Of a stretch of 11,487 nucleotides of DNA, positions 5,563 to 11,487 are shown in pieces; position 1 is the first letter of the stretch; each line of letters begins with the position of its first letter. Position numbers and translations under genes: made by a program. The notes beneath the pieces are model-generated. The model made no database searches and had not been told where the DNA came from. It saw only the letters and a program-made list of their open reading frames with translations. This DNA comes from an uncultured Eubacteriales bacterium. Lineage in GTDB: Bacteria; Bacillota; Clostridia; Oscillospirales; CAG-272. Where the stretch lies: the NCBI GenBank assembly GCA_900548735.1, contig URMC01000058.1, forward strand, positions 1 to 11,487, written 5' to 3'.

Positions 5563-7485
5563 ATGAAAGATGTTTTACGCGTTGGGGTCGCCGTGCCCCC
5601 GCTCCGCGTGGCGGATGTGACCTACAACCTGGAAAAAATCAGAAAACAGTTAAAAGAAGCGGAGTCAGCCGGCGTTTCGGTGCTTGCCTTTCCGGAGCTG
5701 GCGATCCCCGGCTACACCTGCGGGGATCTGTTTACCTCCGAGGCGCTGTTGCCCCGCGTGGAGGCGGCGCTGACGGCGCTGGCGGCAGACGTGCCGGAGG
5801 GGATGCTGGTGGCAGTGGGCGCGCCGTTGCTTGCCGGCGGGCAGCTTTTCAACTGCGCGGTGGTGCTTTCCGGCGGGAAGATTATCGGCGCGGTGCCCAA
5901 AACCTTTATCCCCAACTATGCCGAGTTTTACGAGCGGCGGTGGTTCTCCTCCGCGCGCGACCTGAAGGTGGACACGCTGACCGTCGGGGGCGACACGTTC
6001 CCCATCGGGGCGGATCTGCTCTTCCGCACGCCGGGCGGCACCACCGTGGGGCTGGAAGTCTGCGAGGACTATTGGGCTCCGCTGCCGCCGAGCACGTTTC
6101 TTGCCATGAACGGGGCGGAAATTTTAATCAACCTTTCCGCCAGCAACGAGACGGTGCAAAAACGTGCCTACCGGCGGGAGCTGGCGGTTCAGCAGTCGGC
6201 GCGCACGCTCTCGGCATATCTTTACACCAGCTCCGGGTCGGATGAATCGACCAGCGACCTGATTTTCTCCGGGCACGGGATGATTACGCTTTCCGGCACC
6301 ATGGTGGCGGAAAACAAAAATTATATCGACAACGACTACACGCTGTTTGCAGACCTGGATCTGGGGCGCATCCGCTATGACCGCCGCCATAACAAGACCT
6401 TTTCGGACTGCGTGGCGATCTATGCCGACAAAAACGCCGTGCGCACGGTGAATATCAGAGAGTTTGCGGAGTCCGACGCGGCGCTGTTGCACGTGGGGCG
6501 GTTGCCCTTTGTGCCGGGCGACAAAAACTCCCGCCTGGAGCGTTGCATGCAGATTTTCGATATGCAGTCCGCGGCGCTGGCGCGGCGCTTGTCGGTCACG
6601 GGCGGCAAGCTGACGCTGGGCATTTCCGGCGGGCTGGATTCGACCCTGGCGCTACTGGTCGCCATCCGCGCGATGGAGCGGCTGTCGCTCCCGCGCACCA
6701 ATATCATCGCCGTGACCATGCCGTGCTTCGGCACCTCGGACGAAACGCTTGCCAACGCGCTGGAACTGATGAAAACCCTTGGCGTCACCTCCCGCACCGT
6801 GCCGATCAAGGAGGCGGTGTTGCAGCACTTCCGCGACATCGGGCATGACGCGCACGACTATTCCGTGACCTACGAAAACGCGCAGGCAAGAGAGCGCACG
6901 CAGGTGCTCATGGACATGGCAAACAAAGAGGGCGGCATTGTGCTGGGCACCGGGGATCTCTCGGAACTGGCGCTGGGCTGGTGCACCTACAATGCCGACC
7001 ATATGAGTATGTACGGGGTTAACTCCGGCGTGCCGAAAACGCTGGTGCGCTGGATTATTTCCGCCGTGGCGGACAACGACCTCTTTCCGGAGGCAACGGC
7101 GGTGCTTCGCCGCGTGATTGACACCCCGATCAGCCCGGAGCTGTTGCCGCCCGACGCGGTGGGAAACATCACGCAAAAAACCGAAGAAATTGTGGGGCCC
7201 TATGCCCTTCATGACTTTTTCCTCTACTATGCCGTGCGGTTCTGCTATGCGCCGAAAAAGATTTTTGAGCTGGCGCTCATCGCCTTTGAAGGGCACTTTG
7301 ACCGCGCCACCGTCAAAAAGTGGCTGGGGGTGTTTTACCGCCGGTTCTTCAACCAGCAATTCAAGCGCAACTGCCTGCCTGACGGGGTGAAAATCGGCAC
7401 CATTTCGCTCTCCCCGCGCGGGGATTGGCGTATGCCCGCGGACGCATCGTCCGCCGATTGGCTCCGCGAGATTGAAGAATTATAA
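5563..7485 (+). CDS. nadE: Glutamine-dependent NAD+ synthetase
   Basis: Cytoplasmic enzyme that amidates nicotinic acid adenine dinucleotide to NAD+ using ATP and glutamine. It has 640 residues, the length of the two-domain bacterial form. The N-terminal nitrilase-type glutaminase domain (about 1-280) shows its Glu-Lys-Cys triad: E45 in FPELAIPGY, K113 in VPKTFIPNY and C167 in GLEVCEDYW. The C-terminal synthetase domain has the PP-loop LGISGGLDST (S355-T361) and GTGDLSELALGWCTYNADHM from about 462, then NSGVPKTLV. The start at 5563 matches the family and follows GGAGAAG; an in-frame ATG at 5503 lies upstream of the predicted transcription start. It is a single-gene unit, divergent from DUF1846 and convergent with cinA. 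With the CinA family protein it forms part of NAD salvage/recycling. Confidence 0.97.
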   Translation: MKDVLRVGVAVPPLRVADVTYNLEKIRKQLKEAESAGVSVLAFPELAIPGYTCGDLFTSEALLPRVEAALTALAADVPEGMLVAVGAPLLAGGQLFNCAVVLSGGKIIGAVPKTFIPNYAEFYERRWFSSARDLKVDTLTVGGDTFPIGADLLFRTPGGTTVGLEVCEDYWAPLPPSTFLAMNGAEILINLSASNETVQKRAYRRELAVQQSARTLSAYLYTSSGSDESTSDLIFSGHGMITLSGTMVAENKNYIDNDYTLFADLDLGRIRYDRRHNKTFSDCVAIYADKNAVRTVNIREFAESDAALLHVGRLPFVPGDKNSRLERCMQIFDMQSAALARRLSVTGGKLTLGISGGLDSTLALLVAIRAMERLSLPRTNIIAVTMPCFGTSDETLANALELMKTLGVTSRTVPIKEAVLQHFRDIGHDAHDYSVTYENAQARERTQVLMDMANKEGGIVLGTGDLSELALGWCTYNADHMSMYGVNSGVPKTLVRWIISAVADNDLFPEATAVLRRVIDTPISPELLPPDAVGNITQKTEEIVGPYALHDFFLYYAVRFCYAPKKIFELALIAFEGHFDRATVKKWLGVFYRRFFNQQFKRNCLPDGVKIGTISLSPRGDWRMPADASSADWLREIEEL

Positions 7486-7511
7486 GGGCTTGCATCATTC
7501 GTGCAGAGCCC
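7486..7511 (+). other. Stem-loop directly after the nadE stop codon
   Basis: GGGCT-TGCA (7486-7494), loop TCATTCG, TGCA-(G)-AGCCC (7502-7511) give a 9-bp stem with one bulged G. There is no T-tract, so it is a poor intrinsic terminator; it could protect the 3-prime end. It includes the 13-base motif shared with the DUF1846 3-prime flank. Confidence 0.45.
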
Positions 7512-7592
7512 CTGCGGACACCGTCTTCGACGGCGGCTTTCAGAGTCGGTTGGGTGCCCCCGCCGCAGGCGGTGTGCGCAGGTGCCGCACCC
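7511..7592. repeat. Mosaic of modules shared with the 3.5-kb repeats
   Basis: Positions 7511-7533 are identical over 23 bases to 3586-3608 and 3739-3761 (CCTGCGGACACCGTC...). Positions 7535-7554 match 3464-3483 at 19 of 20 bases (GGCTTTCAGAGTCGGTTGGG). Positions 7553-7568 (GGTGCCCCCGCCGCAG) are the reverse complement of 3572-3587 and 3725-3740. GGGTGC (7552-7557) can pair with GCACCC (7587-7592), enclosing a CCGCC/GGCGG stem. Confidence 0.7.
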
Positions 7593-7627
7593 TTTGAAAG
7601 GTTGGATTTTTGCCACACGAACGGCAC

Positions 7628-7667
7628 AAACGCCAAAGGGGGGGCTTTTGCCCCCCCTTTGGCGTTT
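7628..7667. terminator. Perfect 18-bp stem-loop ending cinA (likely bidirectional)
   Basis: AAACGCCAAAGGGGGGGC (7628-7645), loop TTTT, and its exact complement (7650-7667) make an uninterrupted 18-bp stem. Its last base is the final base of the cinA stop codon. It lies between convergent nadE and cinA and should block read-through both ways. The classical T-tract is weak, so Rho-independent strength is uncertain. Confidence 0.7.
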
Positions 7668-8950
7668 CAGCTATCCTTTTTGTTGGAGTTGTTTTGCTCC
7701 AGCGCGCGGAGCGCGTCTACCAGTGCGCGGGTCGCCGCCACGGTGCGGATATAGGCGCGGTCACGCATCGGAGAGACCGACAGCCGCCGGCAACCGACCC
7801 CGTTTGCGGTTGCCACCGCGATATACACGGTGCCGACCGGCTCGGTTTCGCTTCCTCCGCCCGGCCCCGCATAGCCGGTGGTGGCAATGCCGACGGCCGC
7901 GCCCATCCGGGCGCGGACGTTTTGCGCCATTGCCTGTGCCACCTCGCGGCTGACGACCGTGTGCGCGGCAATCAGTTCCTCCGGCACGCCGAGCAGAGCC
8001 GTTTTTTCCCGCGTCTGATAGGTCACCACGCCCCCCGCCACAACCGAGGAGCACCCGGCGATGTCGGTCAGGCGCTTGGCAATCAGCCCGCCCGTGCAGG
8101 ACTCCGCCGTGGCAACGCAAAGCCCGCGTTTCTGAAGCGCGGCAACCAGCGCCGCCTCCGGCGAATCCACGTCAATTCCGTAAATATCCCCCCCAACGGG
8201 TGAAGTTTTAACGGTTTCTACCACCCGGTCACACATCTCCCGCGCCTCTTTTTCACTGTCGGCTTTGGCGGTCACGCGCAAACGCACCTCGCCCTCTTTG
8301 CAGTAAAGCGCTGCGGTAGGGTTTTCGGCTTCAAAAAACGCGGGGGTCAGCGCCGCTTCCACTGCCGATTCACCCATCCCGCAGATCATGACATTGCGGC
8401 TGACCAGCACCGTATGGCGGCGTTTTTTTAAAAAGGGGGCTACCTGTGTGTCAAAAAGCGGCTCCAGCTCACGCGGGGGGCCGGGCAGGAGCACCGCAAT
8501 TTTTCCTTCCTCGTTTTCCAGCGCCAGCGCGGGGGCGGTGCCGTAATCGTTGAGAAAGACGGTGGCGCCCTTCGGCATCATCGCCTGTTTTTTGTTGTTG
8601 GGAGTCATAACTCTGCCCGTAGCGGCAAAATAGCGCTCAATCCGCTCCAACGCAGGGGCGCACAGCTCCGTTTCCCGCCCGAAAACCGACGCGGCAACCT
8701 CCTTTGTCAGGTCGTCCCCGGTGGGACCAAGCCCCCCGGAAAGCACCACCAGATCCGCGCGGGAGAGCGCGCCGCGCAATTCCTCGGCAAGGCGCCCCGG
8801 GTTATCGCCCACCACGCTCTGGCGGAACACCCCGATGCCGAGCGCGGCAAGCCGGCGTGACAGAAACGCGGCGTTGGTGTTGACAATGTCGCCGAGCAAC
8901 AGCTCCGTGCCCACGCACAGAATTTCGGCTTTTTGCAGTTCGTTTTTCAT
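7667..8950 (-). CDS. cinA: CinA family protein (ADP-ribose pyrophosphatase / NMN deamidase)
   Basis: A 427-residue cytoplasmic protein of the full two-domain CinA type. The N-terminal COG1058/MoCF-like domain has LCVGTELLLGDIVNTN (11-26) and LSGGLGPTGDD (70-80), linked in the family to ADP-ribose hydrolysis. The C-terminal PncC-type domain has AESCTGG with catalytic S284, then VVAGGVVTYQTREK and TTGYAGPGGGSETEPVGT, the signature of nicotinamide mononucleotide deamidase. Y replaces the common I in TGxAGPGG. The start at 8950 follows AAAAGGAG at a 9-base spacing; the open frame extends further upstream but only into the flavin reductase gene antisense of its frame. It is the last gene of the ymdB - flavin reductase - cinA operon and is followed at once by the 18-bp stem-loop. 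The historic competence link of CinA is indirect and not implied here. Confidence 0.95.
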   Translation of the reverse strand: MKNELQKAEILCVGTELLLGDIVNTNAAFLSRRLAALGIGVFRQSVVGDNPGRLAEELRGALSRADLVVLSGGLGPTGDDLTKEVAASVFGRETELCAPALERIERYFAATGRVMTPNNKKQAMMPKGATVFLNDYGTAPALALENEEGKIAVLLPGPPRELEPLFDTQVAPFLKKRRHTVLVSRNVMICGMGESAVEAALTPAFFEAENPTAALYCKEGEVRLRVTAKADSEKEAREMCDRVVETVKTSPVGGDIYGIDVDSPEAALVAALQKRGLCVATAESCTGGLIAKRLTDIAGCSSVVAGGVVTYQTREKTALLGVPEELIAAHTVVSREVAQAMAQNVRARMGAAVGIATTGYAGPGGGSETEPVGTVYIAVATANGVGCRRLSVSPMRDRAYIRTVAATRALVDALRALEQNNSNKKDS

Positions 8951-9000
8951 ATTTCCGATCTCCTTTTCGCCTGACGGAAAATCCGCCCGCTTGCGCGGCA

Positions 9001-9573
9001 TCACCGCGGGCGGCGTTTTTTCGCCGCGGAAAACCCGAAGGTGCCGATCTTTTTTCCGAGGGCAAAATACTCGCCGTGGGCATAGGCACAAAGCGCCGCC
9101 TTCTCCAGGTGCAGTTTTCCGGCGCTGTCCAGCAGAGTTTCGTCCGCGTACACCGCCACAATGTCGGCGAGAAACATCTCGTGTGAGCCAAGCGGCTGCG
9201 TGTTTGTCACGCGACAGCAAAGCGAGACCGGGCATTCCGCGATCAGCGGCGCCGCCACGTCCTCCACAAACTGCCGCGTGAGGTGGCATTTTTCAAATTT
9301 ATCCACCTTTGCCCCGGTATACGTGCCGCAAAAATCCGCCGCGCGTACCAGAGTCGCGGGGGTGAGATTGAGCACAAACTCGCCTTTTTCTTTCAAAATT
9401 CCGTAAGAAAACCGCGAGGGGCGCACCGAAATATAGGTTTTCGGCGGGATGGTGTTGAGAATCCCCGTCCACGCTACGGTCAGAATGTTGGATTTTTCCG
9501 CGTCCCCGCAACTGACCATCACCGGGGGCAGGGGACCCAGCAGCGTCCCGCCCCGAAATTTGACTTTTTGCAT
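9001..9573 (-). CDS. Flavin reductase-like FMN-binding protein (flavoredoxin type)
   Basis: A 190-residue protein with the split-barrel flavin reductase fold. The N-terminal part reads GPLPPVMVSCGD, then SNILTVAWTGILNTIPPKTY and SVRPSRFSYGIL, where FMN phosphate contacts are usually found. It continues with FVLNLTP, GSHEMFLADIVAVYAD (from 129) and the typical tail KKIGTFGFS. Family members bind FMN and transfer electrons or reduce flavins; the partner is unknown. The start at 9573 has an AAGGGGGG ribosome site that begins immediately after the ymdB stop codon, only 12 bases upstream, so the two are probably translationally coupled. A 50-base gap leads to cinA. The C-terminal end is very basic (AAKKRRPR). 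Confidence 0.9.
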   Translation of the reverse strand: MQKVKFRGGTLLGPLPPVMVSCGDAEKSNILTVAWTGILNTIPPKTYISVRPSRFSYGILKEKGEFVLNLTPATLVRAADFCGTYTGAKVDKFEKCHLTRQFVEDVAAPLIAECPVSLCCRVTNTQPLGSHEMFLADIVAVYADETLLDSAGKLHLEKAALCAYAHGEYFALGKKIGTFGFSAAKKRRPR

Positions 9574-9585
9574 ACCGTCCCCCCC

Positions 9586-10359
9586 TTAAAACGCAATCCG
9601 GGTTACCGAAAGCGCCCGGTTGTTCACCGCGTCGATCTCAAACAGCGCCCCCGTCGCGCGGGGCGCGCCGGTCGCCACGCGGAAGCGGGTCGGCATATGG
9701 GTGCGGAAGCGGTTCAGCACGTCTTCGGTGCGCACGCCCAAAATTCCGTCCGCAGGTCCGCACATTCCGAGGTCGGTGATGTACCCCGTGCCGCCGGGCA
9801 GTACCTGCTCGTCCGCCGTCTGTACGTGCGTGTGCGTGCCGAACACGGCGGCAAGGCGCCCGTCAAAATACCGCGCCAGCGCCAGTTTTTCGGAGGTTGC
9901 CTCGGCGTGCACGTCCAGCACCGCCGCGTCATAGCGCCCGCGTTCCTCCGCCAGCGCCCGCTCCACCGCGGCAAACGGATCGTTCAGCGCGTCCATAAAC
10001 ACACAGCCCGACACATTCATCACCAGCACCCGCCAGCCGTCCGCCGAGGTCACCACCCGCGCGCCGCAACCCGGGCACTCGCCGGGAAAGTTCAGGGGGC
10101 GGATGACGCTTTTGCTGTCGTCCAGAAACGTGTAAACGTCCCGCCGGTCAAAAATATGATTGCCGGACGTGAGAAAATCCACCCCCGCGGCAAACAGTTC
10201 CTCCGCCGCGTCGGGCGAAAGCCCGTGAATATCGCACACGTTTTCCGCGTTGGCAATCACGAAATCCGCGCCCAGCGCCGCGCGGAGGCGGGGCAACTCC
10301 CGCCGGAGAAACGGGAGCGCGGCAAGCCCTACCACGTCCCCTAATGCAAGCAGTTTCAT
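9586..10359 (-). CDS. ymdB: YmdB family metallophosphoesterase (2',3'-cyclic nucleotide 2'-phosphodiesterase)
   Basis: A 257-residue cytoplasmic calcineurin-like phosphoesterase, close to the roughly 264 residues of B. subtilis YmdB. All metal-binding positions are present: D8 in GDVVG, E39 and N40 in ANAENV, N67 and H68 in SGNHIFD, H151 in DVHAEATSEK, H176 and H178 in GTHTHVQTADE. The DLGMCGP motif is also present. Two departures are visible. The SPGR that normally follows GDVVG is replaced by LAAL, and the usual GTPGKG loop is replaced by GECPGCG with C95 and C98. The start at 10359 fits the family N-terminus and follows AAAGGA at about 7 bases. It is the first gene of the operon with flavin reductase and cinA, with its own promoter at 10406-10434. 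Confidence 0.93.
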   Translation of the reverse strand: MKLLALGDVVGLAALPFLRRELPRLRAALGADFVIANAENVCDIHGLSPDAAEELFAAGVDFLTSGNHIFDRRDVYTFLDDSKSVIRPLNFPGECPGCGARVVTSADGWRVLVMNVSGCVFMDALNDPFAAVERALAEERGRYDAAVLDVHAEATSEKLALARYFDGRLAAVFGTHTHVQTADEQVLPGGTGYITDLGMCGPADGILGVRTEDVLNRFRTHMPTRFRVATGAPRATGALFEIDAVNNRALSVTRIAF

Positions 10360-10405
10360 ATAAAGTTCCTTTCTGAGCCCCGGAATCGGGCAAAAATCCA
10401 CGCAC

Positions 10406-10434
10406 AGTATAGCATATTTCCTGCGGTTTTGCAA
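10406..10434 (-). promoter_or_regulatory. Promoter of the ymdB - flavin reductase - cinA operon
   Basis: Read on the minus strand, TTGCAA (10434-10429) and TATACT (10411-10406) are separated by 17 bases. The predicted start is near 10399, giving a leader of about 40 bases with AAAGGAAC before the ATG. Confidence 0.75.
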
Positions 10435-10472
10435 GCCGCCCGGCAAAATGAACAGAAGCCGGGAATGGCAAC

Positions 10473-10496
10473 TGTGAAATGTGACCAAATTTCACA
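10473..10496. promoter_or_regulatory. 24-bp inverted repeat, candidate operator
   Basis: TGTGAAAT (10473-10480), 8 bases, ATTTCACA (10489-10496) is a perfect inverted repeat. A second, overlapping half-site pair TGTGA-N7-TCACA lies at 10480-10496. It sits 7 bases upstream of the lipoprotein -35 box and about 40 bases from the ymdB -35 box, where it could affect both promoters. The half-sites recall CRP/FNR and Rex operators, but the spacings fit neither, so no regulator is assigned. Confidence 0.45.
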
Positions 10497-10503
10497 AAAG
10501 CCC

Positions 10504-10531
10504 TTTACAAAAAGTGAATTTTTGATATAAT
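10504..10531 (+). promoter_or_regulatory. Promoter of the lipoprotein gene
   Basis: TTTACA (10504-10509) and a consensus TATAAT (10526-10531) are separated by 16 bases. The predicted start is near 10538. GAGG at 10558-10561 serves the ATG at 10569 with 7 bases spacing. Confidence 0.75.
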
Positions 10532-10568
10532 ATAGATGTGTTTATTCCGAATAAGACGAGGTTGCGAT

Positions 10569-11487
10569 ATGCGAAAGTGGCTTGCGCTGTGCCTGGCGCT
10601 GTTGATGGTTTTGCCGTTGTTTGCGGCGTGCAAAGCCAAAACCGGAAGTCTGACCCTGTTTGAGGGGGGCAGCGGCGTGCTGATTTATGACGCCGATTTG
10701 CTGAATTTCAAAGAGGCGGGCGAGTTTGCGGCAAAAATCGAAAAGGCGACCGGCGCAAAACTGACCACCGCCAAAGGGTACAGCGGTAGCGCGCCGCGCA
10801 TTGTGCTCGGCAATGTGGACGCAGAGAGCGTGCGCGCCGTGACCGGGAATCTGAGAAAGAACGACTACGTGCTGAAAATCAGCGGTGAGGACTACATCAT
10901 CGGCGCCACGTCCACCACGGCGCTGAAAAAAGCCATGCAGTATTTTCTCGATAACATCCTGACCGGCGCGAAAGACGGCGTGCTGAAGCTTTCCGCCAAG
11001 CAGGACTACCTGTTTGAGGATACTTACAAAGTGGACGGATTTTCCGTGGGAGGCATTTCGCTCTCCTCAATGGAAATCGTGGTACCCAAATCCCCTACCG
11101 TTTCCGAATACCGCACGGCGGTGTTGCTGCAACAGCATCTGCTGAATTACGTCGGCTACTCTCTGCCCCTCAAAAAGGGCGTGATCAACGAGGGCGCCGC
11201 GGGCTGGATCAAGATCGGCGCGTCGCTTTGCGAAAAAGCAAAGGCGGGCGAGGCGCACTCCTATGCCGTGGCAGTCAGCGGCAGCACGATGGAGATCGTG
11301 GCGGAGGACTTTTACGGCTACGAGGCGGTGCAAAGCCTTTTGCAAAGCACCGTGTTTGCCGCAAGAAACCAGCAAAAGGAAATGAATGACGACACCGCGT
11401 TCTCCGGCACGGGGGATGCCAAGGACGTGCTGAACCATGAGGGCGACGTGCGGCTGGCGTTCAACAATATCCACGGCAGCTGCGACC
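10569..11487 (+). CDS. Secreted lipoprotein with two tandem alpha/beta domains, cut by window edge
   Basis: Partial: 306 codons are visible, with no stop before the right edge. The N-terminus is a lipoprotein signal (MRKW, a hydrophobic run, then LFAAC with C21; F at -3 is off-consensus), so the protein is predicted to be membrane-anchored outside the cell. Residues about 35-135 and 160-265 look like two copies of one domain. Each goes from a helix with regular A/L/K spacing (LNFKEAGEFAAKIEKATG; SEYRTAVLLQQHLLNYVGYS) to a strand ending IVLGN or IKIGA, then YVLKISGEDYIIGA or YAVAVSGSTMEIVA and a final helix. This plan recalls the GH67-N/GH20b-like domains before catalytic domains in glycan-active enzymes; that is an inference. 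VRLAFNNIHG (294-303) resembles the first strand of an endonuclease/exonuclease/phosphatase domain, but too little is visible to call it. Confidence 0.75.
   Translation, partial: MRKWLALCLALLMVLPLFAACKAKTGSLTLFEGGSGVLIYDADLLNFKEAGEFAAKIEKATGAKLTTAKGYSGSAPRIVLGNVDAESVRAVTGNLRKNDYVLKISGEDYIIGATSTTALKKAMQYFLDNILTGAKDGVLKLSAKQDYLFEDTYKVDGFSVGGISLSSMEIVVPKSPTVSEYRTAVLLQQHLLNYVGYSLPLKKGVINEGAAGWIKIGASLCEKAKAGEAHSYAVAVSGSTMEIVAEDFYGYEAVQSLLQSTVFAARNQQKEMNDDTAFSGTGDAKDVLNHEGDVRLAFNNIHGSCD

Noticed and set aside
10473..10496. CRP or Rex operator
   Set aside because: The half-sites are similar, but the spacing (N8 between 8-base arms, or N7 between TGTGA and TCACA) does not fit the known N6 consensus.
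11067..11474. 135-codon minus-strand frame near the right end
   Set aside because: It is antisense to the lipoprotein gene, which has a signal peptide, promoter and ribosome site.

Overview
The window is GC-rich, with clean Shine-Dalgarno sites and sigma-A type promoters (TTGnnn-N17-TAtAcT). It carries DUF1846, a glutamine-dependent NadE, an ETF, a Clostridia-style lipoprotein and many hairpin-rich intergenic repeats. This fits a high-GC, probably anaerobic member of the Clostridia (Oscillospiraceae/Ruminococcaceae type). That placement is an inference from gene content and style. No rRNA, tRNA, CRISPR array, integrase or transposase was seen.

Layout. Positions 1-598 hold no convincing gene, only palindromic repeats, including a 143-bp MITE-like inverted repeat. 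On the plus strand, 599-3444 is a two-gene operon with an ATGA overlap: an FGGY sugar kinase and a compact fused EtfB-EtfA protein. Positions 3445-3862 hold a 153-bp tandem duplication with two terminator-like hairpins. A DUF1846 protein (minus, 5347-3863) and NadE (plus, 5563-7485) diverge from a shared 215-bp promoter region. Positions 7486-7667 are a convergent intergenic region with mosaic repeats and a perfect 18-bp stem-loop. A minus-strand operon runs ymdB (10359-9586), flavin reductase (9573-9001), cinA (8950-7667). Divergent from ymdB, a lipoprotein gene starts at 10569 and runs off the right edge.

How the genes fit together. The kinase/ETF pair resembles the E. coli ygc locus, where an FGGY kinase (YgcE) sits near ETF-like YgcQ/YgcR; the dehydrogenase partner is not in this window. 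NadE makes NAD+ from NaAD, and the CinA family deamidates NMN and can hydrolyse ADP-ribose, so two NAD-recycling enzymes converge here. YmdB and CinA are neighbours in the classical cinA-recA-rny-ymdB region of Firmicutes; here only these two remain, in the opposite order and separated by a flavin reductase.

The least ordinary items are the trimmed EtfB-EtfA fusion coupled to a kinase, the CPGC motif in YmdB, the tandem two-domain lipoprotein, and a family of intergenic repeat modules found at three loci. No complete new system is visible.
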